In this document: positions 25,401 to 35,639 of the stretch, piece after piece
Position numbering within the stretch: the first letter of the stretch is position 1
Layout of the letters: each line of letters starts with the position of its first letter
From: Aegilops tauschii subsp. strangulata
Lineage: Eukaryota > Streptophyta > Magnoliopsida > Poales > Poaceae
Assembly (NCBI RefSeq): GCF_002575655.3
Contig: NC_053036.3
Coordinates: 644,140,736 to 644,204,735, forward strand
Direction: 5' to 3'
DNA: 64,000 nucleotides
The notes under the pieces: model-generated
Databases searched by the model: none
The model's input: only the letters and a program-made list of their open reading frames with translations
Told to the model about the DNA's origin: nothing
Position numbers and translations under genes: made by a program

Positions 25401-26108
25401 TGTAAATGTTCTTTGTTGTATCATGGAAGAATTCTTTACTTTATGTTGACTCCCTCTTCGGATGCTAAAACCAATAGCCTTTGCATACTTGTTATAAAAG
25501 GAGTAAGCTTCCTCTTCAGATACAAATTGCATGCCAACCTTTGGTACCCTTTCATCAACGCAATCTGTTGCATTGCTAGGAGCAGTTTCATGCACATCCT
25601 ATATGAATCAGTATTCGCTTTAGTTAATACTCATATGTTCGGCAGTTAGATTTGTGAAACAACACACTAATTGAATACTACGTGTACACTAAATTATTTT
25701 TCAACTACCAGAATCTAAGTCAACTGCAGAAGATCATAATGTTGATTTTGTGAAACTAATATTGATTATGGCTAAAACAACAATCAGACATCTGATTTTA
25801 TTACGTACAGTAGGCCTCGAAAGAATAACATATTCTTGTATATATGAGTGAAATAACATGATTGACCTAGCAAAGTAAGTTGTGCAGAACTGCTATTCCT
25901 TTTGTGTCAGATTTGCATAGATCTTATACAATCATCAACATTTTTGATTTGTTCTTCAGCAGAGGAAATGGTGCAACTAGTTCAACAAGAAGGACAAGAA
26001 CAATGAAAAGAGGAGATAAAGAAGAATACGAGTCGGATTTCTTACTTTTGGTCCTGAAGATCCATTGCCGTGTTCATGGTTCTCATGACCACTGCTTGAA
26101 GAAGCCAT
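22482..26108 (-). CDS. FAR1-related (FRS-type) MULE transposase, six exons, apparently intact
   Basis: My model, 5' to 3' on the minus strand, has exons 26,108-26,046, 25,598-25,388, 25,315-23,552, 23,473-23,253, 23,173-23,003 and 22,901-22,482. All introns are GT-AG and phases agree, giving 949 aa. The start is MASSSSGHENHEHGNGSSGP. Domains: FAR1 DNA-binding domain about residues 44-138; MULE transposase domain about 262-353 with CFDTTY (Asp ~267), ILTDEDAAM (Asp ~329) and CVWHMNQNA; QRSESMN (Glu ~438); SWIM zinc finger CSC...LCSH about 558-572. The C-terminus carries two similar Lys-rich exons and five 23-residue Gln/Met-rich repeats ending at TAA. The second intron (72 nt) is itself open, so exons 2-3 can be read through. 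The gene lies between long TIRs, so it is more likely a transposase than a domesticated FAR1/FHY3 regulator, though family members do both. No frameshift or premature stop was found. Confidence 0.85.
22497..22836 (-). repeat. Five in-frame 69-bp tandem repeats in the FRS last exon
   Basis: The last exon repeats a 23-residue unit of the pattern TMMxGQNLxFFQQQxPTSGT five times, the fifth incomplete. The units differ by several codons each, so the array is not recent, yet every unit keeps the frame and the Gln triplet. Confidence 0.9.
23003..23473 (-). repeat. Tandemly duplicated exon in the FRS gene
   Basis: Exons 23,473-23,253 and 23,173-23,003 encode related peptides (GSARPIGGLEKAKTTKKKKT and GSGRPVGGSEKAITKKKKKA, then PEMPFANEM and PEMPLTNQM). 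The following introns start identically with GTATAAGAAGT and carry 'aagctttgctatt' before the acceptor. Exon plus intron was therefore duplicated as a unit of about 240 bp. Both Lys runs could serve as nuclear localisation signals. Confidence 0.85.
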
Positions 26109-26345
26109 AGAGGACAATGGTTTCCTTACTTTAAACCTCGGATCGCTTGATATTTGCAGACTTTGCTATCTGCCTGAATTTGGTTTGTGGATGCAATCAG
26201 GCTCCAGATTGAAATGTCTTTCGCCTGGTATTTAGGATCTTGTGTTTGTAAAGGTTTGCCTAGTGCCTCTGTTTTCTATATTGGCGCCAATAGTTAGTTT
26301 GGCGGACATTTTCCCTCCAGAAACAGTTGTGGATATTACGTGAGG

Positions 26346-26512
26346 GACTGAGGGCGAGGGATATACGGGAATACGGGAGCTCGGGTTTTTTTTTGCTAGA
26401 AAAAAGACACGCGGGGAAGGGAATCTAGCGCTGCCGTTAGATGAAAAATTAGCGATGGGGAGTACGGATGGGAGCACAGGACGGGAGCAGGCAAGCCCCG
26501 TCCAAATGCAAT
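26346..26512 (-). repeat. Right terminal inverted repeat of the MULE
   Basis: Inverse partner of 21,109-21,266, sharing the same ordered words. It lies just upstream of the FRS start codon, so it probably contains the promoter. Confidence 0.85.
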
Positions 26513-26623
26513 CAACTAATCAGAGGCCTAGGTGCTAAATAAAGGGCGTGCGCGATCCTCGTTCGTGAACGGCCGATCATGAACCGTTGGATGGGCGCAC
26601 AGGGACCGACAAGCGGGGAGCGC

Positions 26624-28070
26624 ACTAGCCACCAGGCCACAGCGAAGCTTGCGTTAGGTTACGTCTGTCAGGTGCCGACGTGACATATTTTTTGCAGAAA
26701 ACCCCCTTGCTTTATACGTAATCACATAAATACCCGTTATTTTTCCGGGAAAAATGTTAATGTGAGAGACATTTTTTTGTTCGGACTTGTTTGAAAGTTT
26801 CCAACGAACTGGACAAATAAATAAACTAAACAAAAAATCGCCCGTGCCAAGTTTTGAACCTGCGACCTGCAGCACACAGGCAGAGCAAGCTAGCCACCAG
26901 GCTACAGCAAAGCTTGCGTTACGTTACAGGCGAGTCGTCCTTTATATTATAGTAGACACGCTGGGCCGGCGGCCGAGCTCAGCGCGGCTTCGTGCCCTGA
27001 ATTACTTATTTTTTTAATCATAATATTAATACATTTTTTTGCGATTACATATTAGTGCACTAAAACAGTGCAACTTTTATTAATACTTACTAAACATTTT
27101 TTTAGATAGGCTTCAATACATGATGTTTTCAAATACATGATGAACATGTTTTCGAATTTGCATGAACATTATCTTAATGTACGCTGAGCACCTTTTCTGC
27201 GTATAGTGATCATTTTTCAATGCTTGATGAACTTTACTTTGCAAACAGTGAGCATTTTTTAATATATTGAACTTTTGGGTTGAACTTTTTGTAATTTAGG
27301 TTGAACATTTTTTTAATATATACGATGAACATTTTTGTAATTTAGGTTGAACACTTTTTAATATATACGATGATCATTTTTGTAATATAGGTTGAACATT
27401 TTCTTAATACATGATGAACTTTTTTGACAATGTGTATTTGAGAAAATGTTCAGCATGTTTTAAAAACTTATTGCGTAAAACCTAAAAATAAGCGAAAACT
27501 AGAAACAAAAATAAAGCATAATAAGATAAATAAATAGAAAAGAAATCTGGGCGAACGAGGCCAGCACGCGCGTCAGTAAAACGCGAAACGAAAAAACAAT
27601 TACAGGCTTTGGCTGGCCCAACCACCGGCCAGCCTTCGTTTGTTGTATAAAGAAACTCCTGCCTAGACACTTACACGACCAGCCCCTTGGCCTGGTGGCT
27701 AGCGCGCTCGGCCAACCTGCTGCAGGTTGCGGGTTCGAAACCTGGCGCGCCTGATTTTTCGTGTAACGTTAACATTTTTCCCGCAAAAATAACGGGTATC
27801 TATGGTATTACGTATAAAACAAGGGGGTTTTCTGTAAAAAAAGGCCATGTCGGCACCTGACAGACGGGCCCCAACAGTCAGATACACTGTTAATACGTAT
27901 AAAGCAAGGGGGTTTTCTGTAAAAAACTCACGTTAACATTTTTCCCGCAAAAATAACGGGTATTTATGTGATTACGTATAAAGCAAGGGGGTTTTCTGTA
28001 AAAAAAATGCCACGTCGGCACCTGACAGACGGGCCCCAACAGCCAGATACACTGTCAATACGTATAAATC
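26624..28070. mobile_element. Fold-back element with tRNA-like sequences in its arms
   Basis: The left arm 26,654-26,771 is the inverse of 27,767-27,883. The shared words are 'taacatttttcccg', 'aataacgggtat', 'attacgtataaa', 'caagggggttttct' and 'gtcggcacctgacagacg'. Further inward, 26,830-26,930 is the inverse of 27,675-27,760. That part holds a tRNA-like stretch: 'ggcctggtggctagcgcgc' like box A and 'gggttcgaaacc' like box B. The right arm is duplicated in tandem (27,767-27,930 and 27,931-28,070). A piece of the tRNA-like part is also repeated outside the left arm (26,624-26,655). The centre (27,010-27,480) is AT-rich 'gatgaacatttttgtaat' repeats. No protein is encoded. Family unknown. Confidence 0.65.
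27767..28070 (+). repeat. 164-bp tandem duplication of the fold-back right arm
   Basis: Two copies start 'cgttaacatttttcccgc' at 27,767 and 27,931 and run in parallel through 'gacgggccccaacag' and 'cagatacactgt'. They differ at a handful of bases, so the duplication is fairly young. Confidence 0.9.
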
Positions 28071-28179
28071 AGCTTTTTAGCCTTTTTTGCAAAAACCTGG
28101 ACCAATGTTGGTACTGACACGCAAAAATTAGTAATCGTGCTATCAATCTGCATGTGATGCCCCAATTGTGGTACTTCTG

Positions 28180-29048
28180 TGCAATTAACTCAAATCCCTC
28201 TCCGTCGCGGTCCCAAAAAAACAAAAAAACCCTCTCAGTCGCCAAGGGTTCGCCTCACCCACGGCCACGGGAGGTAGGGGAGTGGAGGTTGTGGTAGAAA
28301 GGGAGCGGAGTGGTGCGGCTGCGGCCTGATGTTGGTGGTGGAGAGGAAGAGGGCGGCAGATTTGCTCGCGGCGTCGGCACCTCGTGAACGTCGACGACCC
28401 GCCGGCGCTCTGGTACGACTCCATGGCGCACTGCCTCGAGTGTGTGGCGGCTGTCATGCGCGAGACGGCCTTCCACTGCTGCTGCGTTTGACAAGGCGGC
28501 GGTCCTCCGGGAGCAGGGGCCTCGCCCTCGCGCGGGAGGTCCCCGAAGCCACCATGGCGGATCCAATGGAAGGAACACGGTGAGATTCGCCACAACTTGC
28601 AAGTCGCTGGGTTCAGTTTCGGCACTTTTTCAGATTTGACAAAAATTCAAAAGCCACACTCCAGTGAGACTTTTCCATGATCACATCCCTGCAGAGTATG
28701 AAACAAACGTCTCCATATCATGGCCACAAAGTGAACAATTGCCTAGTCCCTGCACGTGTCTTCGTTTTACTTCTGCTGCACACGGCCGCAACTTCTTCAG
28801 AGCCCTCCATCCCAATGCAACACTCACTTTGGGCATCTGGAAGTGTAGATTTTGTAAACAATTAGGCCTTGTTTGGCCTCAAGGGGAGATGTTCCCAGGG
28901 AAGAATTGCCCTGGGTGGAATATTCTTAGTGAAACAGAATCCCCTCGGAAAATCCGCTTCACCATTTCGGAGGAGCAGGGGATAATAGCTTCTTCTTGGG
29001 TCAACTGCTCATACTCTTTTTTGACAGGGTGAATTGCTCATACTCGTT
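28180..29048. other. No supported gene; GC-rich then mixed sequence
   Basis: 28,200-28,620 is GC-rich and open in several frames on both strands without any recognisable motif. From 28,866 'ggccttgtttggcc' resembles the start of a hAT-like repeat, but no matching end is seen. Confidence 0.4.
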
Positions 29049-29052
29049 GGAA

Positions 29053-29072
29053 CCCCCCCCCCCCCCCCCCCC
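29053..29072. repeat. Poly-C tract (20 C)
   Basis: Uninterrupted run of 20 C. It sits just before a segment that resembles a LINE 3' region. Confidence 0.9.
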
Positions 29073-29089
29073 TTTTCTTTTTCATCTTC

Positions 29090-29590
29090 TCAGTAGCCAA
29101 CTTCGCGATGGGCGGTGCACTATGATTCGTCTGGGGTGGTGGTGGGGGTTTGGGTTGGGAGAAATCTCTGGCGGCTCGTCCGGCCCCGACACGGCGACGC
29201 CTGTGGGTGCCGCCGGACCTTCCTGAAGGGCATCGGGTACACCCCTCCCCTCATTGCCCCCCCGCGTACCGGGGGAAACCCTAGGACTAGTCCGGGCAGC
29301 GGCGGCGTCGTCGTCGCCTCCTTCTTGAAGGTGTTGCTTGGCACGCGACGCTTCGGGTGCTGGGAACGTGGTGGTACTTCTCCGGAGGATGCAGCGGTCG
29401 CTGGTCATCTTCGTTTCGTCGATCTGGCGTTGTTGGCATTTGTTTCTCTTCCTTTCTTCTTTGTTTTTTCTTTGGGCTTGTTTGTGCTGCGGCCCCAACA
29501 CCTATCGTTGGATGTATCGGTGGTTGCTTTATAATACAAAGCGGGGAAAAACCCTTTTTCGTAATTTGTACCAGTTTAGTTACTGAAACC
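29090..29590 (+). mobile_element. Possible 3' end of a LINE retrotransposon
   Basis: The end of this segment, 'ggttgctttataatacaaag' followed by 'cggggaaaaaccctttttcg', and the upstream T-rich stretch with 'ctttgggcttgtttgtgctg' match my memory of the 3' untranslated regions of grass LINEs. The GC-rich part before it (29,150-29,400) would then be the end of that 3' region. No reverse transcriptase is present. The assignment is from pattern memory only. Confidence 0.4.
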
Positions 29591-29599
29591 TGCTTGGAA

Positions 29600-30130
29600 A
29601 GTTGGAGAAAAGCTTTCGTACTCATACATAGAGCAGCGAGTGGGAGCTTCAAATGATGACTAGATTGGAGCTTGGAAATGCTGGGTCAAACTGTTGAGCA
29701 TTTGTGGCGCAAGTTGAAGTGTAAATTGTCAAGTCTGTTGCTTATGTGGGTGCAGTTTGTGTTATGTTGCCGATGCTATGTCTACTAAACATATAGAGCG
29801 ATGTGTCCCACGCACATTTTCTCTTGTAATTTCCCGTACCCTGATGACTGAATTTACATGACTTGCAGCACAGTTCACACTTAATGATATGAAAAAGAGG
29901 AACCAGCATTCCACACTAGTGTGACATTTTACAGGAAGAGCAATTAAGCCGATTAAAGATCACAGAAAGCATTCCACATCCTATCATCTCTACTCCTAAT
30001 GGACGAGTTGGTTGAATAGTCCCACAACTTTCAACCGGTTTATTTTCGTCCCCTCCCCCCACCCCATCCCACGCAACCAAAAAAAACACCCCACGATTTT
30101 TTTTACGTTCCGTCCACCACCTCCCTTCCG
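29600..30130. other. No gene recognised
   Basis: Intergenic-looking sequence. The C-rich segment at 30,045-30,125 directly precedes the HAD-like gene and may be its 5' untranslated region. Confidence 0.4.
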
Positions 30131-30156
30131 TTGGTTTTACCGTCGCGACAGAACCC

Positions 30157-30958
30157 GTGGACTCCCCCTGTCAATCCCTCGCTAGCCCTACCTCGTCTCC
30201 CGTCTCCAGTCGCAGCCGCCGCCACACCTGCCGGCCCCTGCGCAGCACACCCACGCCGCCACACCTGCCGACCCCTGCGCAGCACACCCACCCCTGCGCT
30301 CGGCCACAGCGGCGGCGGCGGTGGCCGCGGTCCGGCTCCAGCGCGCCGGCGGCCGCGACGGAGGCCCCGGAGGCGGTCGTCGGGGCGGGCGGCGCGAGGT
30401 GGGAGCCGATGGGCACGCGGGAGTACTACGACTACCGGCGGGCCATCTACGGCGACATCACGCACAAGGCCATCCTCGTCGACGCCGCCGGCACCCTCCT
30501 CGCCCCCACCGAGCCCATGGCCCAGGTCGGCCTACGCCCTTCCCCCATATACCGCAGCTCCAATTCATGTTCCTCTGTTTGTTTCGCTCGATTCTGCTGG
30601 CCGTTCCCATGGTTGACGGAGGCCGACATGTTTTCTATGCGGTGCACACGCTGAGACAATGCGTGGCGTTTGGAACGACCTGATCCGTGCTCCCGTAGCC
30701 CGTTCCATTCGTGTATGTTCGTAGATTCGGGTTGTGAGAACCTGGGCAGATATAACTCTGCTGTTCATTTCTGGGTTGTGTGGATTTGTTTCTCCATGCA
30801 TAACGAATTACTGATAAAATCTCCCTTTCCTCTGTTAATTGGATATGCATACGGTGGTTTGATTAATATGGCTTGTGTTTTGAATGTTAATTCAGGTGTA
30901 CAGAACAGTAGGCGATAAGTATGGGGTGAAGTACTCGGAGGATGATATCTTGATGAGG
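30157..30958 (+). pseudogene. HAD-like hydrolase (HDHD3 type), 5' fragment
   Basis: Exon 1 (ATG 30,157 to 30,525) and exon 2 start (30,896 to 30,958) join across a GT-AG intron in phase 0. They encode THKAILVDAAGTLLAPTEPM, then AQ and VYRTVGDKYGVKYSEDDILM. This is the N-terminal part of a haloacid-dehalogenase-superfamily protein; DAAGTL holds the first-motif Asp nucleophile. After the codon at 30,958 the family sequence stops abruptly, and the rest of the domain (cap, Lys and acidic motifs) is missing. The region before the conserved part is Pro/Arg/Ser-rich and could be a plastid transit peptide. It contains a 37-bp tandem duplication (about 30,221-30,294), which is not a multiple of three, so the original start may be in another frame. 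An in-frame ATG at 30,409 is an alternative start. Confidence 0.7.
30221..30294 (+). repeat. 37-bp tandem duplication in the HAD exon
   Basis: Two copies starting 'gccacacctgccg' and running through 'cccctgcgcagcacaccca', differing at one clear position. Because 37 is not divisible by three, it switches frame between the copies. Confidence 0.85.
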
Positions 30959-30959
30959 A

Positions 30960-32900
30960 CCTCGAGGCCTCGGAGAGCCCCTCCGAACAAGACGCTCACG
31001 GGAGCTCTGCCTTGATGGGGAAAGCAGCGGAGTTGGTGCAGTGGCGAATGTGGGCGGGTCGGCCGTGGAGGGAGACTTGCTGGTCGGAGCAGCAGGAGCA
31101 AGAAGATTGAGGCGGTTCAGGTTCGTCTCTATCTTCCTCCCCCCTCTCTTTTCCCCCTTGTCTCATGGATGAGGTCGTTGGTGCACGCAAGGAGTGGGTC
31201 GAACACGAACCATAGCAAGAGCAAGGAGCTGCACGTGGTTCATGGTTTGCCTTTAGTTCCTCTCTCTCTAGATCTCTAGACGTGGGTCTTTTTGTCCATA
31301 TACTGAACCATTAAGTTGTAAGTTCATGTTCTTTATATTTGTACAGATATTTAACTGCATTAGTGAATGTTCTGGGTCTGATACAGCAGCTAAGCTTAGG
31401 TGATTCCTCATGTTCTATGTGGATCGCATAGAAAATAGAAATCCTAATTTCTGAAAATAGACTGAATCATGTATATATTTGCAGGGCAAGACAAGAGTTT
31501 TTTTAATTTTTCTATTTTTATGAATTTTTTTACCAGCTACAGATGAGTCTGGGCTCAGAAATGGATATTCCATAGATTTGCTAATTCTCTTAGCTATTGT
31601 ATATCTTCTTTTTCTTTGACGTGATAGCTATTGTATATCTAACTGTACAACCGTTGGATGAGAGCCTTTAAGATTTGTCGTTTTCCTTTTCTGGATAATA
31701 GCGTTGTTGTTTACGAGCGGGCATGGTCTCCGGTGCTGGCTTGTTTTACGTGACGGAGCGAAGGATGTTTAAATCTTAAGATAATAAAGCGCGAGGCAAA
31801 TGAAACCTAACGTCTAAATCACTGAAATCGATACCCAAACAGGGGGATTCCTACATGGCTCGGAAAAGGCTGGGATAGGTGGGTTATGCAGCACATGTTT
31901 GTGGGACCCACTCATCAACAAGAGAAAGAAATAGTGAAACAACATATAAAAAATAGGCCACCGGATATTACATTTTCGTTTGAACGAATAGCAATATATT
32001 TATATATACTGCACGCAACACCCAAAATGCACACAAAAAAAGCCCGTGCTAGTGCTCGCTCGTCGGCAACGACTGGCAGCAACGCATACCATTGTTAGAC
32101 TAGTGGCTGGGGCGCGCCCTTGGCGCGCCTCCTGAGGCGTGAGTGTGCGTACCAATCCAGCTGTTCGAGTTGAGAACGTGTTTGTACACTACCGATGAAC
32201 GCCAAGCATTAAAAAAGAATGCAAGGAGGAAAAGCATTTCGGGCTCATTCGTCAGGCCCCAAAATGCAGTTCAAGACAAAATACATCAACATCTATAAGA
32301 AAATAAATCTCCCTTATGCATGTCTCTTACGCAAATCTTACAGGATTCCTAAAAACACTGCTGAATGCTACTTGCACAACGGCAGTAATCATTTGGGATT
32401 CCCTTAGTACATTGAAATCAGTAGCAACCCAAACGATTCACGCACAGAATGAAGCATCAGCCCAAACATTTAATCTCCAGCAACTGCATCACAAAATTTG
32501 TATTCTTTCCAAATAAGAAAAGGCGGGCACACGATCGATTCGGCCCACCGGACACCTATGACAAGGCTACCAGCATGGGCATGTGAACAACCTGCAATAG
32601 CAAGAACCGAGACATTAGCAGATCTTCAAGGGCACCGCCGGTGGCGACGGCGCGCTCAGCCTGGCCTCCTGCCGTCGATGGCGCGACGCCTCTCTTCTCC
32701 GAGCGGAGCAGCGGCAACATTCTCTTCTGAAGAAGATTAAGACATTGAGGAGGACTGGGATATGACTCATAGGAGCAAGCGATAAAAAAAGAGATTGGGA
32801 TGAGAAGGTCACCTTCAGTCCCTTGATCCATCTGCTACTTGAGGCCCAACGAGACCAGCGTACCCTTGATCCACCTGCTACTTGGGTAAGCGTATCTTCC
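30960..32900. other. No supported gene
   Basis: After the HAD fragment, 30,960-31,110 stays open ('DLEASESPSEQDAHGSS' reading) but matches nothing known. 31,430-31,496 duplicates 12,210-12,276 exactly. The remainder has short frames only. Confidence 0.4.
31430..31496 (+). repeat. 67-bp segment repeated exactly at 12,210
   Basis: Exact copy of 12,210-12,276 in the same orientation, 19.2 kb away, followed here by a T-rich stretch directly after 'gacaaga'. Confidence 0.9.
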
Positions 32901-32947
32901 AAATTAGGTCTAAAACATCTTGAGAAATTTTAGATGGGATGCAATAC

Positions 32948-33509
32948 CTCATCCTTTTGAGCTTCTCAGCCGTTGCGCCGACCATGTGTACAGTTAGAGA
33001 AGGCAAGCATGTCCATCTCATATCACAAATGGAGAACCACAAAGGGTCCATTCTGACGAAGAATTTGAACCACACGCCTGCCCAACTCTTCCAAGGGGTA
33101 AATCTCAACCCATCAAAATTTACATGGTACCTCTGTTTCTGAATCTTCATGGGTAGGCCATTATTTGCAAGTCAAGCATCTGTTTTATTCAAATAAGAGA
33201 CTGAATTGTTAAGAATTGCAGTCACTGCAGAAAGAAATGCTGACCTAGGATCAGCCCAAAATGAAGTTTTATCCAACTCCGGCACAATGCATGTGACATT
33301 CAAGTATCTTGCAACCGTCACCATATCGCATATCTGATTTAACAGTGCAACGTGTACGTTCAGTTTTAGTATTTTAACAGCAGCAATGGCTCAAAAATGT
33401 AGACAACACAATAGATGCATCGAGATTGTCACAAGCTATACTTACAAAGGCACACATCTGGTTGAGACCACCATTGCAGGAAACCATCAGATAGCCATTG
33501 TTCGGTTTC
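32948..33509 (-). pseudogene. O-fucosyltransferase-family protein, broken fragment
   Basis: Three minus-strand segments spell the plant GDP-fucose protein O-fucosyltransferase family in order. Exon 33,509-33,446 reads KPNNGYLMVSCNGGLNQM. Exon 33,333-33,245 reads [13 protein letters not shown] then [13 protein letters not shown]. About 33,205-32,948 reads LANNGLP, DGLRFTP, GPFVVLHL and YEMDMLAFS, ending before GTATTG. These proteins are Golgi membrane glycosyltransferases. Damage: TGA codons before LANNGLP and before YEMDM, where the family has Arg; frame changes near DGLRFTP and after CTHG; Cys replacing Arg after GGLNQM; and loss of the block normally between SFWADP and LANNGLP (only about 40 bp lie there). 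The upstream anchor and the C-terminal half were not found. Clearly non-functional. Confidence 0.8.
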
Positions 33510-34425
33510 CTGAATATAGAACCAATAAGGTCAAATGGCGGAAGAGACTACAACATGCTTAAAATTAGTGTTCAGCCACACATGAGATACATACTGTTTA
33601 ATCCAACCATTGATATGAATTGTTCTCGTCAAATACAAAATTCTTGGACCAGATTGATCCGACATGAACTGATCAATCCAAAAGGAGGCGATAAACCAAC
33701 GAAAATATCATAGGGAAGGCAACAAACGCAAAGGGGAAAACATCAATGGAAGGCCAAATATTCAGTAGTATATTCTATAAATGCTAGCAATCATCTTTTT
33801 TCACCTTTCATGCATCTCATCTCATTGTGCTCAACACAGTTTAACAGTAAAGTGCAACTTATAGGGTCATGACTCGTGAACTACAAGAAAGTTGAATTAT
33901 TGACTATGTTCATATTTAAACATTTCAGTTTACATCCAAAGAGCAAGCAACATTGAGCACCCTTTTCACAGGCTTAGCACTGAAAGTATCTCAATAGGTC
34001 ACATGAAAATGAAAATTCATCTAATTCACAGCACTTAAATGCTCAGCTAGCACAGGATGCAACATTTTAACCTGTCAAAACATCCTCCAATTCACCTAAA
34101 GGATGCACATAGATTGACTACAGTTTGACATTCAGTTTAAAATTTGTGCTTCCTATCTAGCAAGATTATGTCTCTCTATGATGGTGTCTTAAGCTACTGA
34201 AATACTTTATTTATGGATATATCTGGCATTTTTTGCAAACTCTATTTTGAAATATAGCACGCTATTAGCGCGCTATAACTTGTGTAGCATTTCGAGAAGG
34301 GCCTCGCTATATTTTGTAGCGCGCTATTTTTTCGTTGTAAATTACAGATAAACCATGCAAAATACTGAAGCCGGTCTATATTAGCAAAATGATATAAAAC
34401 CTGACCCCCTTTGGAATCTACAATG
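33510..34425. other. No gene recognised
   Basis: AT-rich, probably intronic sequence of the decayed O-fucosyltransferase-like gene. At 34,245-34,335 the word 'agcgcgctat' and its inverse recur three times, a small palindromic cluster of unknown type. Confidence 0.4.
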
Positions 34426-34427
34426 TA

Positions 34428-34508
34428 CTCCCTCCATCCCATAATATAAGAACGTTTTTGACACTAGTGTAGTGTTAAAAACGTTCTTATATTTTGGGAC
34501 AGAGGGAG
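34428..34508. mobile_element. Stowaway MITE (81 bp)
   Basis: Nearly perfect palindrome starting 'ctccctccatcccataatat' and ending 'gggacagagggag', with TA target duplications at 34,426-34,427 and 34,509-34,510. The arms 'aagaacgtttttgacacta' and its inverse meet at the centre. This matches the short Triticeae Stowaway families of the Thalos/Athos kind. Intact ends suggest a recent insertion. Confidence 0.95.
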
Positions 34509-34899
34509 TATATAATTCGAACTTTATAGAGAAAGGCTTGTTGCATAACTGTTCTATGCATTAATGTCTAAGAATACTTGAACTGGATGCATTGTTTTCA
34601 GACTACAAATATCACAACTGTGTTTTCATAAGAAAACAATCAAATATAGAAACGATGATATAAGTAGTTGAAAGTTGGAACTTTCAAAGAATAATACTGA
34701 GTTCTATAGTCTAATTAAACATCTAGGCCTCACAAGTTAGGCATGAACTCTAATCTTTTAGGTTAACAGTGGAGAAAGCTTAGTATAAAGCAACAAATGC
34801 ATGATTTACTCCTCATGCATTATTATTCGATTGATTTTCAGAAAAACAATCACAAAGATAAAATGGAAATCCAATCCAGACGAAATTGATCACTTGCAG

Positions 34900-35620
34900 C
34901 AGGTAGACCACTTAGAAGATCTCGTCGCATTGTCAGTTAGCTCATCGTCCAAGCACCTGAAACAACAAGATGCATTGGGAATTAGCGATTTGTAAGGGAA
35001 CTACCCCAGCTTTACTTATTTGATTAGCAATTCACTCGAGGGAACACCTAGCTGATCCATATTGTAATTTGTAGGGACCGATAGAAGTGAAAAATTGTAA
35101 GCACATTTTAGGAGCTGATGTCTGAAGTCTGAACCCTGAATATGTAACCGATCCCCAATGACCCAAAATCTCAGAATTTTCTTTGCACACCAATCCCCTC
35201 TGCTCCCGCTGCTGTGCTCCACATCTCCTTCGGCTCCTCTCCTCGTCATGCTTGCGCGACTCTTGCTCAACTGCGGGGCATGGAGATGGTCGTCCGCGGC
35301 GCCGGCGCGCGACAAGGACAAGCGGCAGTGGCATGCCGTGGCCGTGCTGGGTTGGCCTGGACACATAGGAGCGCATTCGCTTGAGAAAATCTGTAAACAA
35401 CACTGGAGAAAGGGAGAGGAGGTTACCTTGCCGTGCCGTCGTCCTCGTCGGCGGTGCCTTTCCCCTCAAAGACCCCACCATCATCCCCGCCGACCAATCT
35501 CCATACGGCGACGGCAACTCTAGCTGCCCCGAGACCTCGGACACCGGCGTGAGTGGCTCGCCGGCACCGGATCCTCCACCCGATGACCTTGTGGCGGCTC
35601 AGGCATAGCGGCCGGCCCGT
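34900..35620 (-). other. Possible 5' exons of the O-fucosyltransferase-like gene
   Basis: On the minus strand, 35,250-35,600 is GC-rich and open, with a GGTAACC donor-like site at about 35,427, as in grass first exons. A smaller segment at 34,900-34,955 follows a TTTCAG acceptor. Position and strand fit an upstream part of the gene at 33.2 kb, but no family motif is visible. Confidence 0.25.
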
Positions 35621-35639
35621 GCTACTTCTTTAGAGGAGT

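Larger units (their letters stand above)
21069..26551 (-). mobile_element. Mutator-like element carrying a FAR1/FRS transposase gene
   Basis: Long inverted repeats (21,109-21,266 and 26,346-26,512) flank a spliced FRS-type transposase gene on the minus strand. Weaker similarity continues about 40 bp outward on both sides ('ggctctgat' versus 'ggcctctgat'), placing the ends near 21,069 and 26,551. I could not see a 9-bp target duplication by eye. Long TIRs plus a MULE-domain protein fit the Mutator superfamily. The gene start lies 240 bp inside the right TIR. Between the left TIR and the gene end is about 1.2 kb of other sequence, including a GC-rich block. Confidence 0.75.

Noticed and set aside
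22482..26108. Host FAR1/FHY3 regulator gene rather than transposase
   Set aside because: Possible in principle, but the gene lies between long inverted repeats and keeps the Asp/Asp/Glu residues, so the transposon reading is preferred.
28185..28639. Gene in the GC-rich stretch
   Set aside because: Frames on both strands, no motif, no splice structure that joins to anything.
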